The notes: generated by a model from the letters alone, not told the origin. 64,000 bases of DNA from CAZNSX01 sp964575845 (GCA_964575845.1 CAZNSX010000003.1:310001-374000); one strand, 5' to 3'; counted from the stretch's first letter, positions 16,547 to 24,453 are shown. Program-made: numbers and translations.

Positions 16547-17364
16547 GGGGAAAATTGAACCACGCTTTCTCTTCCAGCCGGGAGCCGATTATAGAGGTGA
16601 GGGACCTGGTGGTCTATTACGGCGAGCGGGTCATCCTCGACGGGGTGAGCCTTGAGGTTCTGCCGGGCGAGATCTTCGCCATAATCGGAAGAAGCGGCTG
16701 CGGCAAGAGTACCCTTCTGAGACACCTGGTGGGGCTTGAGAGGCCAGCCTCGGGCTGCATCCTCATCAAGGGGAAAGATATCACAAGCCTGACCGAGAGG
16801 GAACTCATCGAGCTCCGCAAGAAGATGGGGGTCCTCTTCCAGAGTTCGGCCCTCTTCGGCACCATGACGGTGGGGGAGAACGTGGCCCTGCCCTTGAGAG
16901 AGCACACGGAGCTTAGCGAGTCCACCATAAATATCATGATAAGGATAAAGTTGAATCTCGTGGGACTCTCGGGCTTTGAGGATTTTATGCCCGACCAGCT
17001 CTCGGGCGGGATGAAGAAGCGGGCGGCCCTTGCGCGTGCCATAACCATGGACCCGGAGATCCTCTTCTTCGATGAGCCCTCGGGAGGCCTGGACCCAATC
17101 GTGGCGGGCGGCATGGATGAGCTCATCCTGAGGCTCAGGGATGCCTTCAAGATGACCATCATTGTGGTCACTCATGAGCTGGCCAGCGTTTTCAAGGTCG
17201 CCGACCGTGTGGCTATGCTGGATGGCGGCAAAATTTTGGCCGTGGCGAGAAAGGAGGAACTGCAGGGTCTTCCTGACTCCCGGGTCCAGCAGTTCTTGAG
17301 GCGTGAGCCCGACCCAGAGGAGGTTGACCCCGGGAGCTATCTGGAGCGGCTCACGGCGAGATAG
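16543..17364 (+). CDS. mlaF: MlaF-family ABC ATP-binding protein
   Basis: A 273-residue ATPase of the Mla lipid transporter. Walker A is GRSGCGKST (49-57), the Q-loop is VLFQSSALFG, the signature is LSGGMKKRAALARA (153 onward, the Lys-Lys-Arg variant typical of MlaF), Walker B is ILFFDEP (173-179), and the switch His is in VVTHEL. The 4-nt overlaps or gaps with mlaE and mlaD show one operon. It powers lipid transport by MlaE; direction is not deducible from sequence. Confidence 0.93.
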   Translation: MRGKLNHAFSSSREPIIEVRDLVVYYGERVILDGVSLEVLPGEIFAIIGRSGCGKSTLLRHLVGLERPASGCILIKGKDITSLTERELIELRKKMGVLFQSSALFGTMTVGENVALPLREHTELSESTINIMIRIKLNLVGLSGFEDFMPDQLSGGMKKRAALARAITMDPEILFFDEPSGGLDPIVAGGMDELILRLRDAFKMTIIVVTHELASVFKVADRVAMLDGGKILAVARKEELQGLPDSRVQQFLRREPDPEEVDPGSYLERLTAR

Positions 17365-17367
17365 AAG

Positions 17368-18627
17368 ATGGCAAGGGCGGGAAAATACCGAAGCGCAGAG
17401 GTGAAGGTGGGCATTTTCGTTGCCCTGGGCCTGCTCCTCTTCCTCGCCTTCGTCTCCTTCATCACCGGAACCAGGTGGGGGCGGAAGGTGGATGTCTACA
17501 GGGTGCGCTTCAGGAACGTGGCGGGCCTGGAGGTGGGCTCATCTGTCCGTCTGGCCGGCCTCAGGGTGGGCCGGGTTGAGGAGATAGCCGTCGCGCGCGA
17601 CGACCCTTCTCTCATGGAGGCCGTGGTTCACCTCAAGCCAGGCACCCCGATAAGGCAGGGAGCCCGCGCCTCCATAACGGCCATCGGCCTCACGGGGGAA
17701 ATGTACCTGGAGGTCTCCCTGGGCCGCCGGGATGCTCCCCTCCTTCCTCCGGGAAGCACCCTGCTTGGAGATGAGGCCGCGAGCTTCCAGGACCTTCTAA
17801 ATGAGTGGAGGGGTGTAGCCGGTCGCACGGGCCGCATCCTTGAGGAGTTGGGCGGGAGTCTCGTCTCACTTGTGGAAAAGAGCCGCGAGATGACGGAGGG
17901 GCTGGACCGGAGCCTCAGGAGCATAACGCGATCCGCCGAGGAGCTCGTGGGAAACCTTGGTGCCGTCTTCGATGAGAGAAGGAGGGTGGAACTCCAGAGC
18001 ATCATCGAAGGAATGGACAAAACAGTTCAAGAGGCAAACGTCATCATGCATAAGCTTAACCTCGTCCTCAGTGAGAAGAACCAGCGGGAGTTCGACGCTC
18101 TCTTCACCCGCTCCAACCAGCTCCTCACCAACCTGGACCGGGAGATGATGGCCACCCTGAGGCAAATCCGGGAGGGAGCGGGGAGGTTGGAGGGAGGGGT
18201 GGATGAGAGCCTCGAGGCTCTCACGGGAGACCTCCGGCGCACGAACGAGGCTTTTCGTCGGGTGGCCTTCCGGGCCGACCGCATCCTCAAGGGAAATACG
18301 GATGATGTGCGGCAGCTCATAAGAAACTTTAGGGAAACCTCGGACAAGACGAAAGCGTTTGTGGAAGAGCTCGAAGGTGCGCTCCCCGAGGGGGGGGAGC
18401 TGAGAGAGACCCTGCTTTCCATTCGCCAGGCCCTGGACCAGGCCCGCACTCTGGCGGCTCACATGGATCAGACGGTGGTAAGCAATCGGGAGGACATCGC
18501 CATCATCATCCAGAACATGCGGGAGGCCTCCCAGAACATCAGTGAGTTCAGCCGGACCCTGAGGGAGCGACCTTCTTCCATCATCCTTGCTCCGGCGGGC
18601 CGGCAGAAAGAGATACCGGGGGAGTGA
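17368..18627 (+). CDS. mlaD: MlaD-family MCE protein
   Basis: A 419-residue MCE protein. Residues 15-35 form one membrane anchor (VGIFVALGLLLFLAFVSFITG), residues 40-115 the MCE domain (VRFRNVAGLEVGSSVRLAGLRVGRVEEI ... GLTGEMYLEV), and the rest is a long, charged, helical region expected to form coiled coils (residues about 135-400). Longer C-terminal helices, compared with the E. coli MlaD of about 180 residues, resemble PqiB/YebT-like tunnels or Mce proteins that reach further across the periplasm. It lies between MlaF and the auxiliary lipoprotein. Confidence 0.9.
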   Translation: MARAGKYRSAEVKVGIFVALGLLLFLAFVSFITGTRWGRKVDVYRVRFRNVAGLEVGSSVRLAGLRVGRVEEIAVARDDPSLMEAVVHLKPGTPIRQGARASITAIGLTGEMYLEVSLGRRDAPLLPPGSTLLGDEAASFQDLLNEWRGVAGRTGRILEELGGSLVSLVEKSREMTEGLDRSLRSITRSAEELVGNLGAVFDERRRVELQSIIEGMDKTVQEANVIMHKLNLVLSEKNQREFDALFTRSNQLLTNLDREMMATLRQIREGAGRLEGGVDESLEALTGDLRRTNEAFRRVAFRADRILKGNTDDVRQLIRNFRETSDKTKAFVEELEGALPEGGELRETLLSIRQALDQARTLAAHMDQTVVSNREDIAIIIQNMREASQNISEFSRTLRERPSSIILAPAGRQKEIPGE

Positions 18628-18628
18628 G

Positions 18629-19255
18629 ATGGCGCTGAAGAGATGGACCATCTTGCGGGCGGCTCTCCCGTTCCTCCTATCGGGTTGTGTGGCCGGGAGC
18701 CTGACAGAAACAAAATATTACATAATAGACTATCCCCTCCCGCCACCATCCAATACTTCCGCCTCTCTTCCCGCTACCCTGGGGGTGGAGATGTTCCGGG
18801 CCGACAGCATCTACCGGCAGGACCGCATCGTCTACCGCCAAGTCCCGCACCAGGTTGAGTTTTATACTTACCGCCGCTGGGGCGTCCGTCCCGAGGAGAT
18901 GATCACCGACAAGGTGGTGGACCACTTCTCCAGCTCGGGCCTCTTCAGGGCGGTGCAGAGCTACCCCTATGACGGTCCCGCTACCTATATCCTCAGGGGA
19001 CGTGTGAGGAGATTTGAAGAGCTTGACCGGGAGGATGGCTGGTTTGCCCGCTTTTCTCTGGAGGCAAGGCTTATCAAGCGGGAGAATCTGGAAGTGATCC
19101 TGGCCACTCGCAAGGACCTCACCCTGAAGGCCGGGGCCAAGACCCCTGATGCCTTTGTCAAGGCCATGGCCGAGGCCATGCGGCAAACGCTTGCGGAGCT
19201 GGTGGAGGAGGTGGCCGAGCGGCTCGAGGAAAGGGGAGGGCCTGATCTGTTTTGA
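18629..19255 (+). CDS. ABC-type transport auxiliary lipoprotein (PqiC/ABC_trans_aux-like)
   Basis: A 208-residue lipoprotein with lipobox LLSGC about residue 20, followed by the ABC_trans_aux pattern: TKYYIIDYPLP, VEMFRADSIYRQDRIVYRQVPHQVEFYTYRRWGVRPEEMITD, and YILRGRVRRFEELDRED. Such proteins (PqiC/YmbA type) sit at the outer membrane and partner MCE proteins. It starts 1 nt after the mlaD stop with GGGGGAG upstream, and is the last gene of the operon. Its TGA stop overlaps the -35 box of the promoter for the selenoprotein cluster. Confidence 0.85.
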   Translation: MALKRWTILRAALPFLLSGCVAGSLTETKYYIIDYPLPPPSNTSASLPATLGVEMFRADSIYRQDRIVYRQVPHQVEFYTYRRWGVRPEEMITDKVVDHFSSSGLFRAVQSYPYDGPATYILRGRVRRFEELDREDGWFARFSLEARLIKRENLEVILATRKDLTLKAGAKTPDAFVKAMAEAMRQTLAELVEEVAERLEERGGPDLF

Positions 19256-19280
19256 CAATGGGGAGTAATACATTTAGGAT
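19252..19280 (+). promoter_or_regulatory. Sigma-70-type promoter of the selenoprotein cluster
   Basis: TTGACA (19252-19257, perfect -35) is followed by exactly 17 nt and then TAGGAT (19275-19280, 4/6 to TATAAT). It is 44 nt upstream of the first start codon and overlaps the stop codon of the preceding lipoprotein gene, separating this cluster from the Mla operon. Confidence 0.6.
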
Positions 19281-19323
19281 TAGAAAGGGTCGGGCCTTAA
19301 AAACGGGAAGGGAGGCGATCAAG

Positions 19324-19545
19324 GTGGCTGAAGTGAAAGTGATGGACGTTCGGTGGGCGCGCTGAATAACGCAGACAGAGGTTGTGGACAACCTCCAAAA
19401 CCTTACCAGTGGTGAAATCTTAGAAATTGTATTAAACGATGAATGCTACGACAAATTAGTCAAAATAGCTGAAGAGAAAAACTGTGACTTCTTAGAAACA
19501 GGCAGAGAGGAAAGAGTGCTTAGGGTCAAACTTCAGAAGATATAA
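19324..19545 (+). CDS. TusA/SirA-like selenoprotein (in-frame TGA at 19363)
   Basis: Reading through one TGA gives a 73-residue protein. It starts at GTG with AAGGGAGG 8 nt upstream. Residues 8-14 read D-V-R-W-A-R-U, which aligns without gaps to D-V-R-G-L-S-C of TusA/SirA/YedF proteins, so the TGA (19363-19365, residue 14) occupies the catalytic Cys of CPxP; the Pro residues are not kept. The remainder (LTSGEILEIVLNDECYDKL, CDFLETGREERVLRVKLQK) has the normal TusA beta-alpha-beta pattern and the usual length of 70-80 residues. A 7-bp hairpin directly after the TGA fits a bacterial SECIS. Conventional annotation would miss it or call it a fragment. Likely role: selenol-based sulfur, selenium or redox transfer, partner of the next gene. 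Confidence 0.8.
19378..19395 (+). promoter_or_regulatory. Candidate bacterial SECIS hairpin 1
   Basis: GAGGTTG pairs with CAACCTC (7 bp) around a TGGA loop; an eighth T-A pair is possible. The loop begins 19 nt after the TGA and has G in position 2, fitting the bacterial SECIS consensus as I know it (loop 16-37 nt downstream, G within its first two bases). The stem lies inside the coding sequence, as expected for bacterial selenoprotein mRNAs. Confidence 0.7.
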
Positions 19546-19608
19546 CAGGGGGAGGCATTTAGACTAAGAAACCCAAGAAAAACTTGAAGATGTGGAGGCG
19601 GCCCTAAA

Positions 19609-21144
19609 ATGGGTGAAGAAGAGCTATTAGATGTTAAGGGAAGTTGTTGACTGGAGTCCGCTGGTGTTGTTCAACACCTGGAAAATTTACCAGCTGGAAA
19701 TGTCTTGATAGTGATTTTTGACAGTCCGCTCAAGGAAGAGCTGGAGAAGGTCGTGACAAAGGAGGATTGCGAGATTTTGGAACTCGATGAGGAAGATGGA
19801 GCCATAAAGGCGGCAATCGCAAAAAAGGCTCCTGTGCCTTCAGAAATATTGAAGGTTGACCCCGCAGCGGACTACCCCATTGAGGGGGGATGCTTTCTGC
19901 GGGGCAACGACCGCTCCCCGGTAAGCGTGGTGGTCACATTAAATGCACCTTATGGAACCAAACCATCTGCGGTAGAGGGTATTCCCTCTGAAATCGAGAG
20001 GTTGGTGAGGGCTGGCATCGAAAGTGGAGCAGCAATAGCAGGCACCCTGCAAACCGAGAACATTGGAATAGAAAAGATTGTTTGTAACGTGGCAGGAAAC
20101 CCCAATATCCGCTTCCTGGTCCTCTGCGGGAATGAAGTGGAAGGACATGGTGCGGGGGATGCTCTTAGACATTTGCTTGTTAAGGGAATAGATGGAAGGA
20201 GGGTTATTGTTGGCTCAAAGGCTGTAACTCCTTACCTGTTTAACATTTCCCTGGAAGCCATAAGAAGGTTTAGGAAGCAAGTGACCTTGGTGGACCTGTT
20301 GGGGGAGATGGATGTCGAGCTAGTCAGAAAAGCGGTGTGGACCTGCTATCAGGAGAAGCCAACCCAATTCAAAGACTATACCCTTTATGACCCAGGGGCC
20401 TATCCAGGTCCGCCCATATCGTGTCCCCTTACCTGGAGGGTCAGGCATCCGGAGAGCGTTGAGGAATGGGAGATTGACGACCTTGTGAAGGAAATTGAGG
20501 AGGACAAGGGATTAAAAGAAGCCCCCGAGAGGTTAGGGCGCGAACCCGTGAAATTGGATCAGGAGTCTCGGGAAAAAATAATTGAGCCCAAGATCATAAC
20601 TTTTATAGGCAGGCGACTCTTGAGGATCTCGGAGGAACTTGCTGACATTGCCGAACTTTGTGGTGTATCTGTAGAAAAGCCCAAGGTATCGGTAAAGGCG
20701 GAAAAAGTGTTAGATAAACAGGGGGCCGCACAACTAACCGCAACTGTCTTGAAAGACGCTGAGTTAGCAGTAGAAGAAGATGAAGTATTGCAAAACTTTA
20801 CCAATCAACTGAGAGGATATAATGGTGTCTTCGCGGCTTTTGATGCCTGCGCTAAAGATATCTGCAATAATGGTTGCACATTTCCTGCAGCAGTTATCTC
20901 CACAGAGAAAAAGCTGAAAAAGTTAAAGGCCGACCTGGAGAACTCGGCTATTCCCTCTGAGAAGAAGCGGGCCGTTGGGGATGAAATAGACAGTTTTTTG
21001 GAGAGACTGAAGGCATTCCCAGAAGATAAGGACAAACCCTGCCAAAAGACTGCCGGCAACTGTACCATTGGCTCTGGCTGTTTTGTGACCGGGGCGATGG
21101 ATTTACTGAAACGGGTCGCTAAGCCCGTATCACCAAATACATAG
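19609..21144 (+). CDS. TusA-MtrA fusion selenoprotein (in-frame TGA at 19648)
   Basis: Read through the TGA at 19648-19650, the gene encodes 511 residues from an ATG with GGAGG 10 nt upstream. Without read-through only the part after the TGA would be annotated. Residues 1-75 are TusA-like: LLDVKGSCU places Sec14 at the CPxP Cys, preceded by Cys13. Residues about 85-275 match MtrA, the corrinoid subunit of tetrahydromethanopterin S-methyltransferase: IAGTLQTENIGIEKI, NPNIRFLVLCGNEVEGHGAG and YLFNISLEAIRRFRKQ. His180 corresponds to the cobalt-binding His84 of archaeal MtrA. Residues 399-511 form a Cys-containing domain paralogous to the next gene (KDIC, KTAGNCTIGSGC). No membrane anchor is visible, unlike archaeal MtrA. 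Role inferred: soluble corrinoid protein with a selenol partner site. Confidence 0.82.
19663..19678 (+). promoter_or_regulatory. Candidate bacterial SECIS hairpin 2
   Basis: GGTGTT pairs with AACACC (6 bp) around the tetraloop GTTC; a seventh G-C pair across a 2-nt loop is also possible. The loop starts 18 nt after the TGA and its first base is G. Position and loop rules match hairpin 1 although the stem sequence differs, so the structure rather than the sequence is shared. Confidence 0.7.
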
Positions 21145-21159
21145 AAAGAGGAAAGAATT

Positions 21160-21522
21160 ATGAATGCCTATGTTGGAAACCAACTTAGAGGCTATAATGT
21201 GGTCTTCGTTACGCTCCAGGCCTTTTCCAAGGATATCTGTAAAGACTGCATAGGCACGGAGCAGGCCCAGATTAAAATGGAAAAGGGCCTGAAGAAGCTG
21301 AGGCTAGACTTGGAAGCTTCGGCTGTTCCCGATAAAGAAAAGAGGGAGCTATTGATCAGCATAGAGCATTTTGCTGAAAAAGTTAAAGCTTTGCCAGTCG
21401 CCGAGGCATGCACCTGACTCAAGACTGCTGGCCTCTGTAAGATTGGCCCAGAGTGTCTTCCACTTATAGCTTTGGATTTGATGAAGCAGATCACGGAGCC
21501 TGCCCCTAGATATACCGCATAG
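21160..21522 (+). CDS. Small Cys/Sec protein paralogous to the MtrA-fusion C-terminus (in-frame TGA at 21415)
   Basis: With TGA at 21415-21417 read as Sec86, the protein has 120 residues; conventional reading stops at 85. The whole sequence aligns with residues 399-511 of the preceding protein: NQLRGYN, KDIC, then EK-LKKL-DLE-SA-P, and KTAG-C-IG--C. The alignment is gapless from NQLRGYN to the TGA, which coincides with Cys478 of the paralogue, and the homology continues for 34 residues beyond the TGA. Residues 84-86 form Cys-Thr-Sec. AGAGGAAAG precedes the ATG, 15 nt after the upstream stop. The domain family is unknown to me; the conserved Cys could bind metal or form a redox pair. Confidence 0.8.
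21428..21451 (+). promoter_or_regulatory. Candidate bacterial SECIS hairpin 3
   Basis: CTGGCC-TCT pairs with AGA-(TT bulge)-GG-(C)-CCAG around the loop GTA (21437-21439), and AAGAC/GTCTT can extend the base (21421-21425 with 21455-21459). The loop begins 19 nt after the TGA with G first, matching the other two elements. The stem is less regular than hairpins 1 and 2. Confidence 0.55.
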
Positions 21523-21567
21523 TAGGCTTTATTATTTGAGAGGCTTTCCCTTCTGATTTAATACTGC

Positions 21568-21598
21568 GAGGTCCTTCCTTAAAGGCATATGGGACCTC
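21568..21598 (+). terminator. Inverted repeat after the selenoprotein cluster
   Basis: GAGGTCC (21568-21574) pairs with GGACCTC (21592-21598), with an inner CCTT/AAGG pairing. It lies 46 nt after the third stop and before the LytS gene. No T-run follows, so it may be a weak terminator or mRNA 3' barrier rather than a full intrinsic terminator. Confidence 0.4.
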
Positions 21599-21676
21599 AC
21601 TCCCCTAGTCCCAAAATCGCAAGAAATATGTGATAATCAGAGCAGCCCGCAAGATAGCAGGCAGGGGGTCACGCAC

Positions 21677-22996
21677 GTGCACGTCCTTCTCTCCCCAGAC
21701 CAGTTCGTTCTGGTGGTTCTGCTGATAAAGCTGGGGGTGGTCTCCGCCCTTGCGAGCGTGCTCGTGCGCTTCGGGGCATTCAGGGACATCCTCTTCAGCG
21801 AGACGCTGGGCGGGAGGCGGTGCCTGAACCTCGTGCTCCTCCTCGGGGGCCTCCTCACCATTGGAGTCGCCATACGCCTCATCATTCGCTACGACGCCAC
21901 GGATCTGAGCCTCGCGGGGACCCTCCTGGGTGGCCTCATAGGAGGGCGCCTCGCAGGCTCCCTCATAGGGGCCATGGTGGGAGGGGCGGCTTTCGCCGGG
22001 GGGGAATACCTGGCCCTGCCCATGGGGGTTCTCTATGGCCTGTCGGGAGGCTTCCTCCACAACCTCCAGCCCTCCAAGCGCCTGCGCATGGAAGTGAGCC
22101 CCTTTCCCCTTCTCGTTCTCTACCGTTTCTCTAAAGATTGGGTAAAATACCAAAGGGCCAACTGGAACATCATCCCACTCGGGCTGTGTGTGGGCCTGGA
22201 GGGGCTCAGGCTGACCCTGGCCTACCGTTGGGGCTTTCTCTTTGCGCTGAGGACGGAGAACCCTCTTGTGCTCATCTGTATCCTGGCAGCCACGGCGAGC
22301 TGTCTGGGCATCCCGCTCAAGATCTGGAACAACACCTGGATGGAGCTCGAGCTGGGGGAGAAGGAGGCCCGGTTGACCGAGGCCAAACTCAGGGCCCTCA
22401 CGTACCAGGTCAACCCCCACTTTCTATTCAACACCCTCAATACCATCTCGGCCAGCATCCGCGTGGACCCCGAGAAGGCGAGGTTCGTGGTGCTGAAGCT
22501 TTCCCAGCTCCTGCGTTCCCTTCTCAGAAGCCAGCGGGAGTTCAAAACCCTGGAGCGGGAGCTTGAGCTCATCGAGAGCTACCTGGCCATAGAGGAGGTT
22601 CGCTTCGGGCCCGAGAAGCTGTGGGTGGAGAAGGAAATAGACCCCGAGAGCCTCGGCTTCTACGTGCCGAGCATGCTCCTTCAGCCCCTGGTGGAAAATA
22701 GCCTGAAGCACGGCCTGGGCGGGATGGTTCGAGGTGGGTTCATCCGAATAAAGTCGGTCCTAAAGGATGGCAAGGTTCTCATCACCGTGGAGGATAACGG
22801 GGCCGGCATTTCGCCCGAGCGACTGGAGCGGGTCATGGACCTGGGCATCGGGCTGAGCAACCTGGATGAGCGCTTGAGAGCTGTTTACGGCGCCGATTAT
22901 CGCTTCACCGTGGAGAACCGCCCCGAGGGCGGCACGAGAGCCACCCTCCTACTCCCGCCCCTGACCCCTGAGGGGGAGACGACCGGAAGTGGCTGA
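21677..22996 (+). CDS. LytS-type sensor histidine kinase
   Basis: A 439-residue membrane sensor kinase with a GTG start. Residues 1-210 contain five to six membrane segments of the LytS 5TM type, including the Gly-rich LLGGLIGGRLAGSLIGAMVGGAAFAGGEYLAL. The His_kinase domain has QVNPHFLFNTLN with the phospho-acceptor His248, then the N box LLQPLVENSLKHGLGG and the G box VEDNGAGI with GIGLSNLDERL. It overlaps the LytTR regulator gene by 8 nt, forming a two-component pair. Related systems sense membrane state or metabolites such as pyruvate; the stimulus here is unknown. Confidence 0.9.
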   Translation: MHVLLSPDQFVLVVLLIKLGVVSALASVLVRFGAFRDILFSETLGGRRCLNLVLLLGGLLTIGVAIRLIIRYDATDLSLAGTLLGGLIGGRLAGSLIGAMVGGAAFAGGEYLALPMGVLYGLSGGFLHNLQPSKRLRMEVSPFPLLVLYRFSKDWVKYQRANWNIIPLGLCVGLEGLRLTLAYRWGFLFALRTENPLVLICILAATASCLGIPLKIWNNTWMELELGEKEARLTEAKLRALTYQVNPHFLFNTLNTISASIRVDPEKARFVVLKLSQLLRSLLRSQREFKTLERELELIESYLAIEEVRFGPEKLWVEKEIDPESLGFYVPSMLLQPLVENSLKHGLGGMVRGGFIRIKSVLKDGKVLITVEDNGAGISPERLERVMDLGIGLSNLDERLRAVYGADYRFTVENRPEGGTRATLLLPPLTPEGETTGSG

Positions 22997-23753
22997 GCCC
23001 ATTAAGGCCCTCATAGTCGATGATGAGAAGCTGGCCCGGGAGGAACTCCGCTACCACCTCGAATCCCTGGGCGGAAAGATAGAGGTGATTGGGGAGGCCA
23101 GAGACGGCCTCTCCGCCCTGGACCTCGTCCACAGGCTCCGCCCGGACCTCGTCTTCCTCGATGTCCAGATGCCGGGGATGGATGGCTTCGGGGTCGTGGA
23201 GCGCCTGCTGAAGGCGGGGGAAGCCCCGGCCATAGTTTTTGTGACGGCTTACGATGAGTACGCGATAAGGGCCTTTGAAGTGAACGCCGTGGATTACCTG
23301 CTCAAGCCAATAGATGGGGAACGGCTGAAGGCGGCGCTCTCTCGGGTGAGCCGCGTCGTGGCCCCGGCCCTCACCCGTGAGGAGCTTGAGAGGCTCCTTG
23401 AGGCGAGGAGCCGCGGCTACATCTCCCGGCTCACGGCCCGCCGACGGGATAAGCACCTGCTCATAGATGTGAGGGATGTCCTCTACTTCCGGGTGGAAGG
23501 GGGAATCGTCACGGTCAAGACTGTGGCCGGCGCCTTTGATACCAATTTCAGAACCCTGGATGAGCTTGAAGGGGAACTTGACCCGAGGGAGTTTTTCAGG
23601 GCCCACCGGGGCTATCTCGTCAATTTGAGGGAGGTTGCCGAGATAATCCCCCATTTCGGCGGCACATTTCGCCTAAAGCTAAGGGGTGCGGATGAAGAGG
23701 TCCCCCTGAGCCGCGCTCAGGCGAAGAAGCTCAGGAGAGAGTTAAGATTTTAG
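22989..23753 (+). CDS. LytTR-family response regulator
   Basis: A 254-residue regulator with a receiver domain (residues 5-120; phospho-acceptor Asp58 in VFLDVQMPGMDG; switch Thr in FVTAYDEYAIRAF; Lys in YLLKPID) and a C-terminal LytTR DNA-binding domain (about 150-254; DVLYFRVEGGIVTVKT and FFRAHRGYLVNLREVAEI). The GTG start overlaps the kinase gene by 8 nt. The targets are unknown; LytTR proteins usually bind direct repeats about 10 bp apart. Confidence 0.92.
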   Translation: MAEPIKALIVDDEKLAREELRYHLESLGGKIEVIGEARDGLSALDLVHRLRPDLVFLDVQMPGMDGFGVVERLLKAGEAPAIVFVTAYDEYAIRAFEVNAVDYLLKPIDGERLKAALSRVSRVVAPALTREELERLLEARSRGYISRLTARRRDKHLLIDVRDVLYFRVEGGIVTVKTVAGAFDTNFRTLDELEGELDPREFFRAHRGYLVNLREVAEIIPHFGGTFRLKLRGADEEVPLSRAQAKKLRRELRF

Positions 23754-23940
23754 CGGGGCTTCCTTTTCGGGTATCGGACCCACCCGCGGGACTTCCAGCA
23801 GCCACACTGGGAGATTCGGACGCGACACGGGTCGGTGAGGAGGTCGTAGTCATAGGGAGCCCCTTCTCGGGATTCTTCCTTAGAGCCAGACTGTTTCTGC
23901 AAGAGCGGGGCATAAGATCTTGAAGAGGAAAATCGAAAAG

Positions 23941-24453
23941 ATGAAGCCTACGGCATGGTTGGCGTTCTCTTTTTTCACCGGCCTGCTGCTCATAGGACCG
24001 AAGGAGGTGAACGCTCAGGAGAGCGGAAAAGGGAAGGAGAAAATCACGATCGGCCGGGCGGAAGAGGTTATCCTCTTGCCGTGGGGTATTAAGCTCCCCG
24101 CACGCGTCGATACCGGTGCGGCAAAATCCTCTCTGGGCGCGCCAGAGATGAAGGTAGACGGGAATAGGGTCGAGATTCGCCTACGAAAAGAATTCGGCGG
24201 CATGAAGCTTCGCTTTCCAATCATCGAGTGGGGAGATTACAAGACTTCGCAGGGGAGCGAACGCAGGCCGGTTGTGGAGGTGGTCATCTGTCTGGGCACA
24301 AAACGCATTCGCACGAAGGTGAACATCAACGACCGCTCGGAACTGAAATATCCCTTCCTCATCGGTCGCGACCTCCTGAGGGGGAGGTTCGTCGTTGACG
24401 TGAGCCGCTATATGTCCCTCGCGCCTAACTGCAAGGGAGTGCGGCGGCGTTGA
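23941..24453 (+). CDS. Retropepsin-like ATP-dependent zinc protease family protein, exported
   Basis: A protein of the RimB/ATP-dependent zinc protease family (aspartyl-protease fold), about 170 residues from the ATG at 23941; a TTG 21 nt upstream could also serve. A signal peptide is visible (WLAFSFFTGLLLIG), with processing near VNAQ. The active-site-like loop is VDTGAAKSSLGA and the fold continues with FPIIEWGDYKT, TKVNINDRSELKYPFLIGRDLL. Exported members are encoded beside a 7TM-transglutaminase protein and a RimK-like ATP-grasp enzyme, exactly as here; the next gene overlaps its stop. Substrate unknown; peptide tags made by the ATP-grasp are a plausible target. Confidence 0.82.
   Translation: MKPTAWLAFSFFTGLLLIGPKEVNAQESGKGKEKITIGRAEEVILLPWGIKLPARVDTGAAKSSLGAPEMKVDGNRVEIRLRKEFGGMKLRFPIIEWGDYKTSQGSERRPVVEVVICLGTKRIRTKVNINDRSELKYPFLIGRDLLRGRFVVDVSRYMSLAPNCKGVRRR

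Noticed and set aside
19363..21417. Reading the three TGAs as ordinary stops, sequencing errors or a recoded stop
   Set aside because: Homology continues on both sides, each falls on a Cys position, each is followed by a similar hairpin, and TGA ends other genes in the window.
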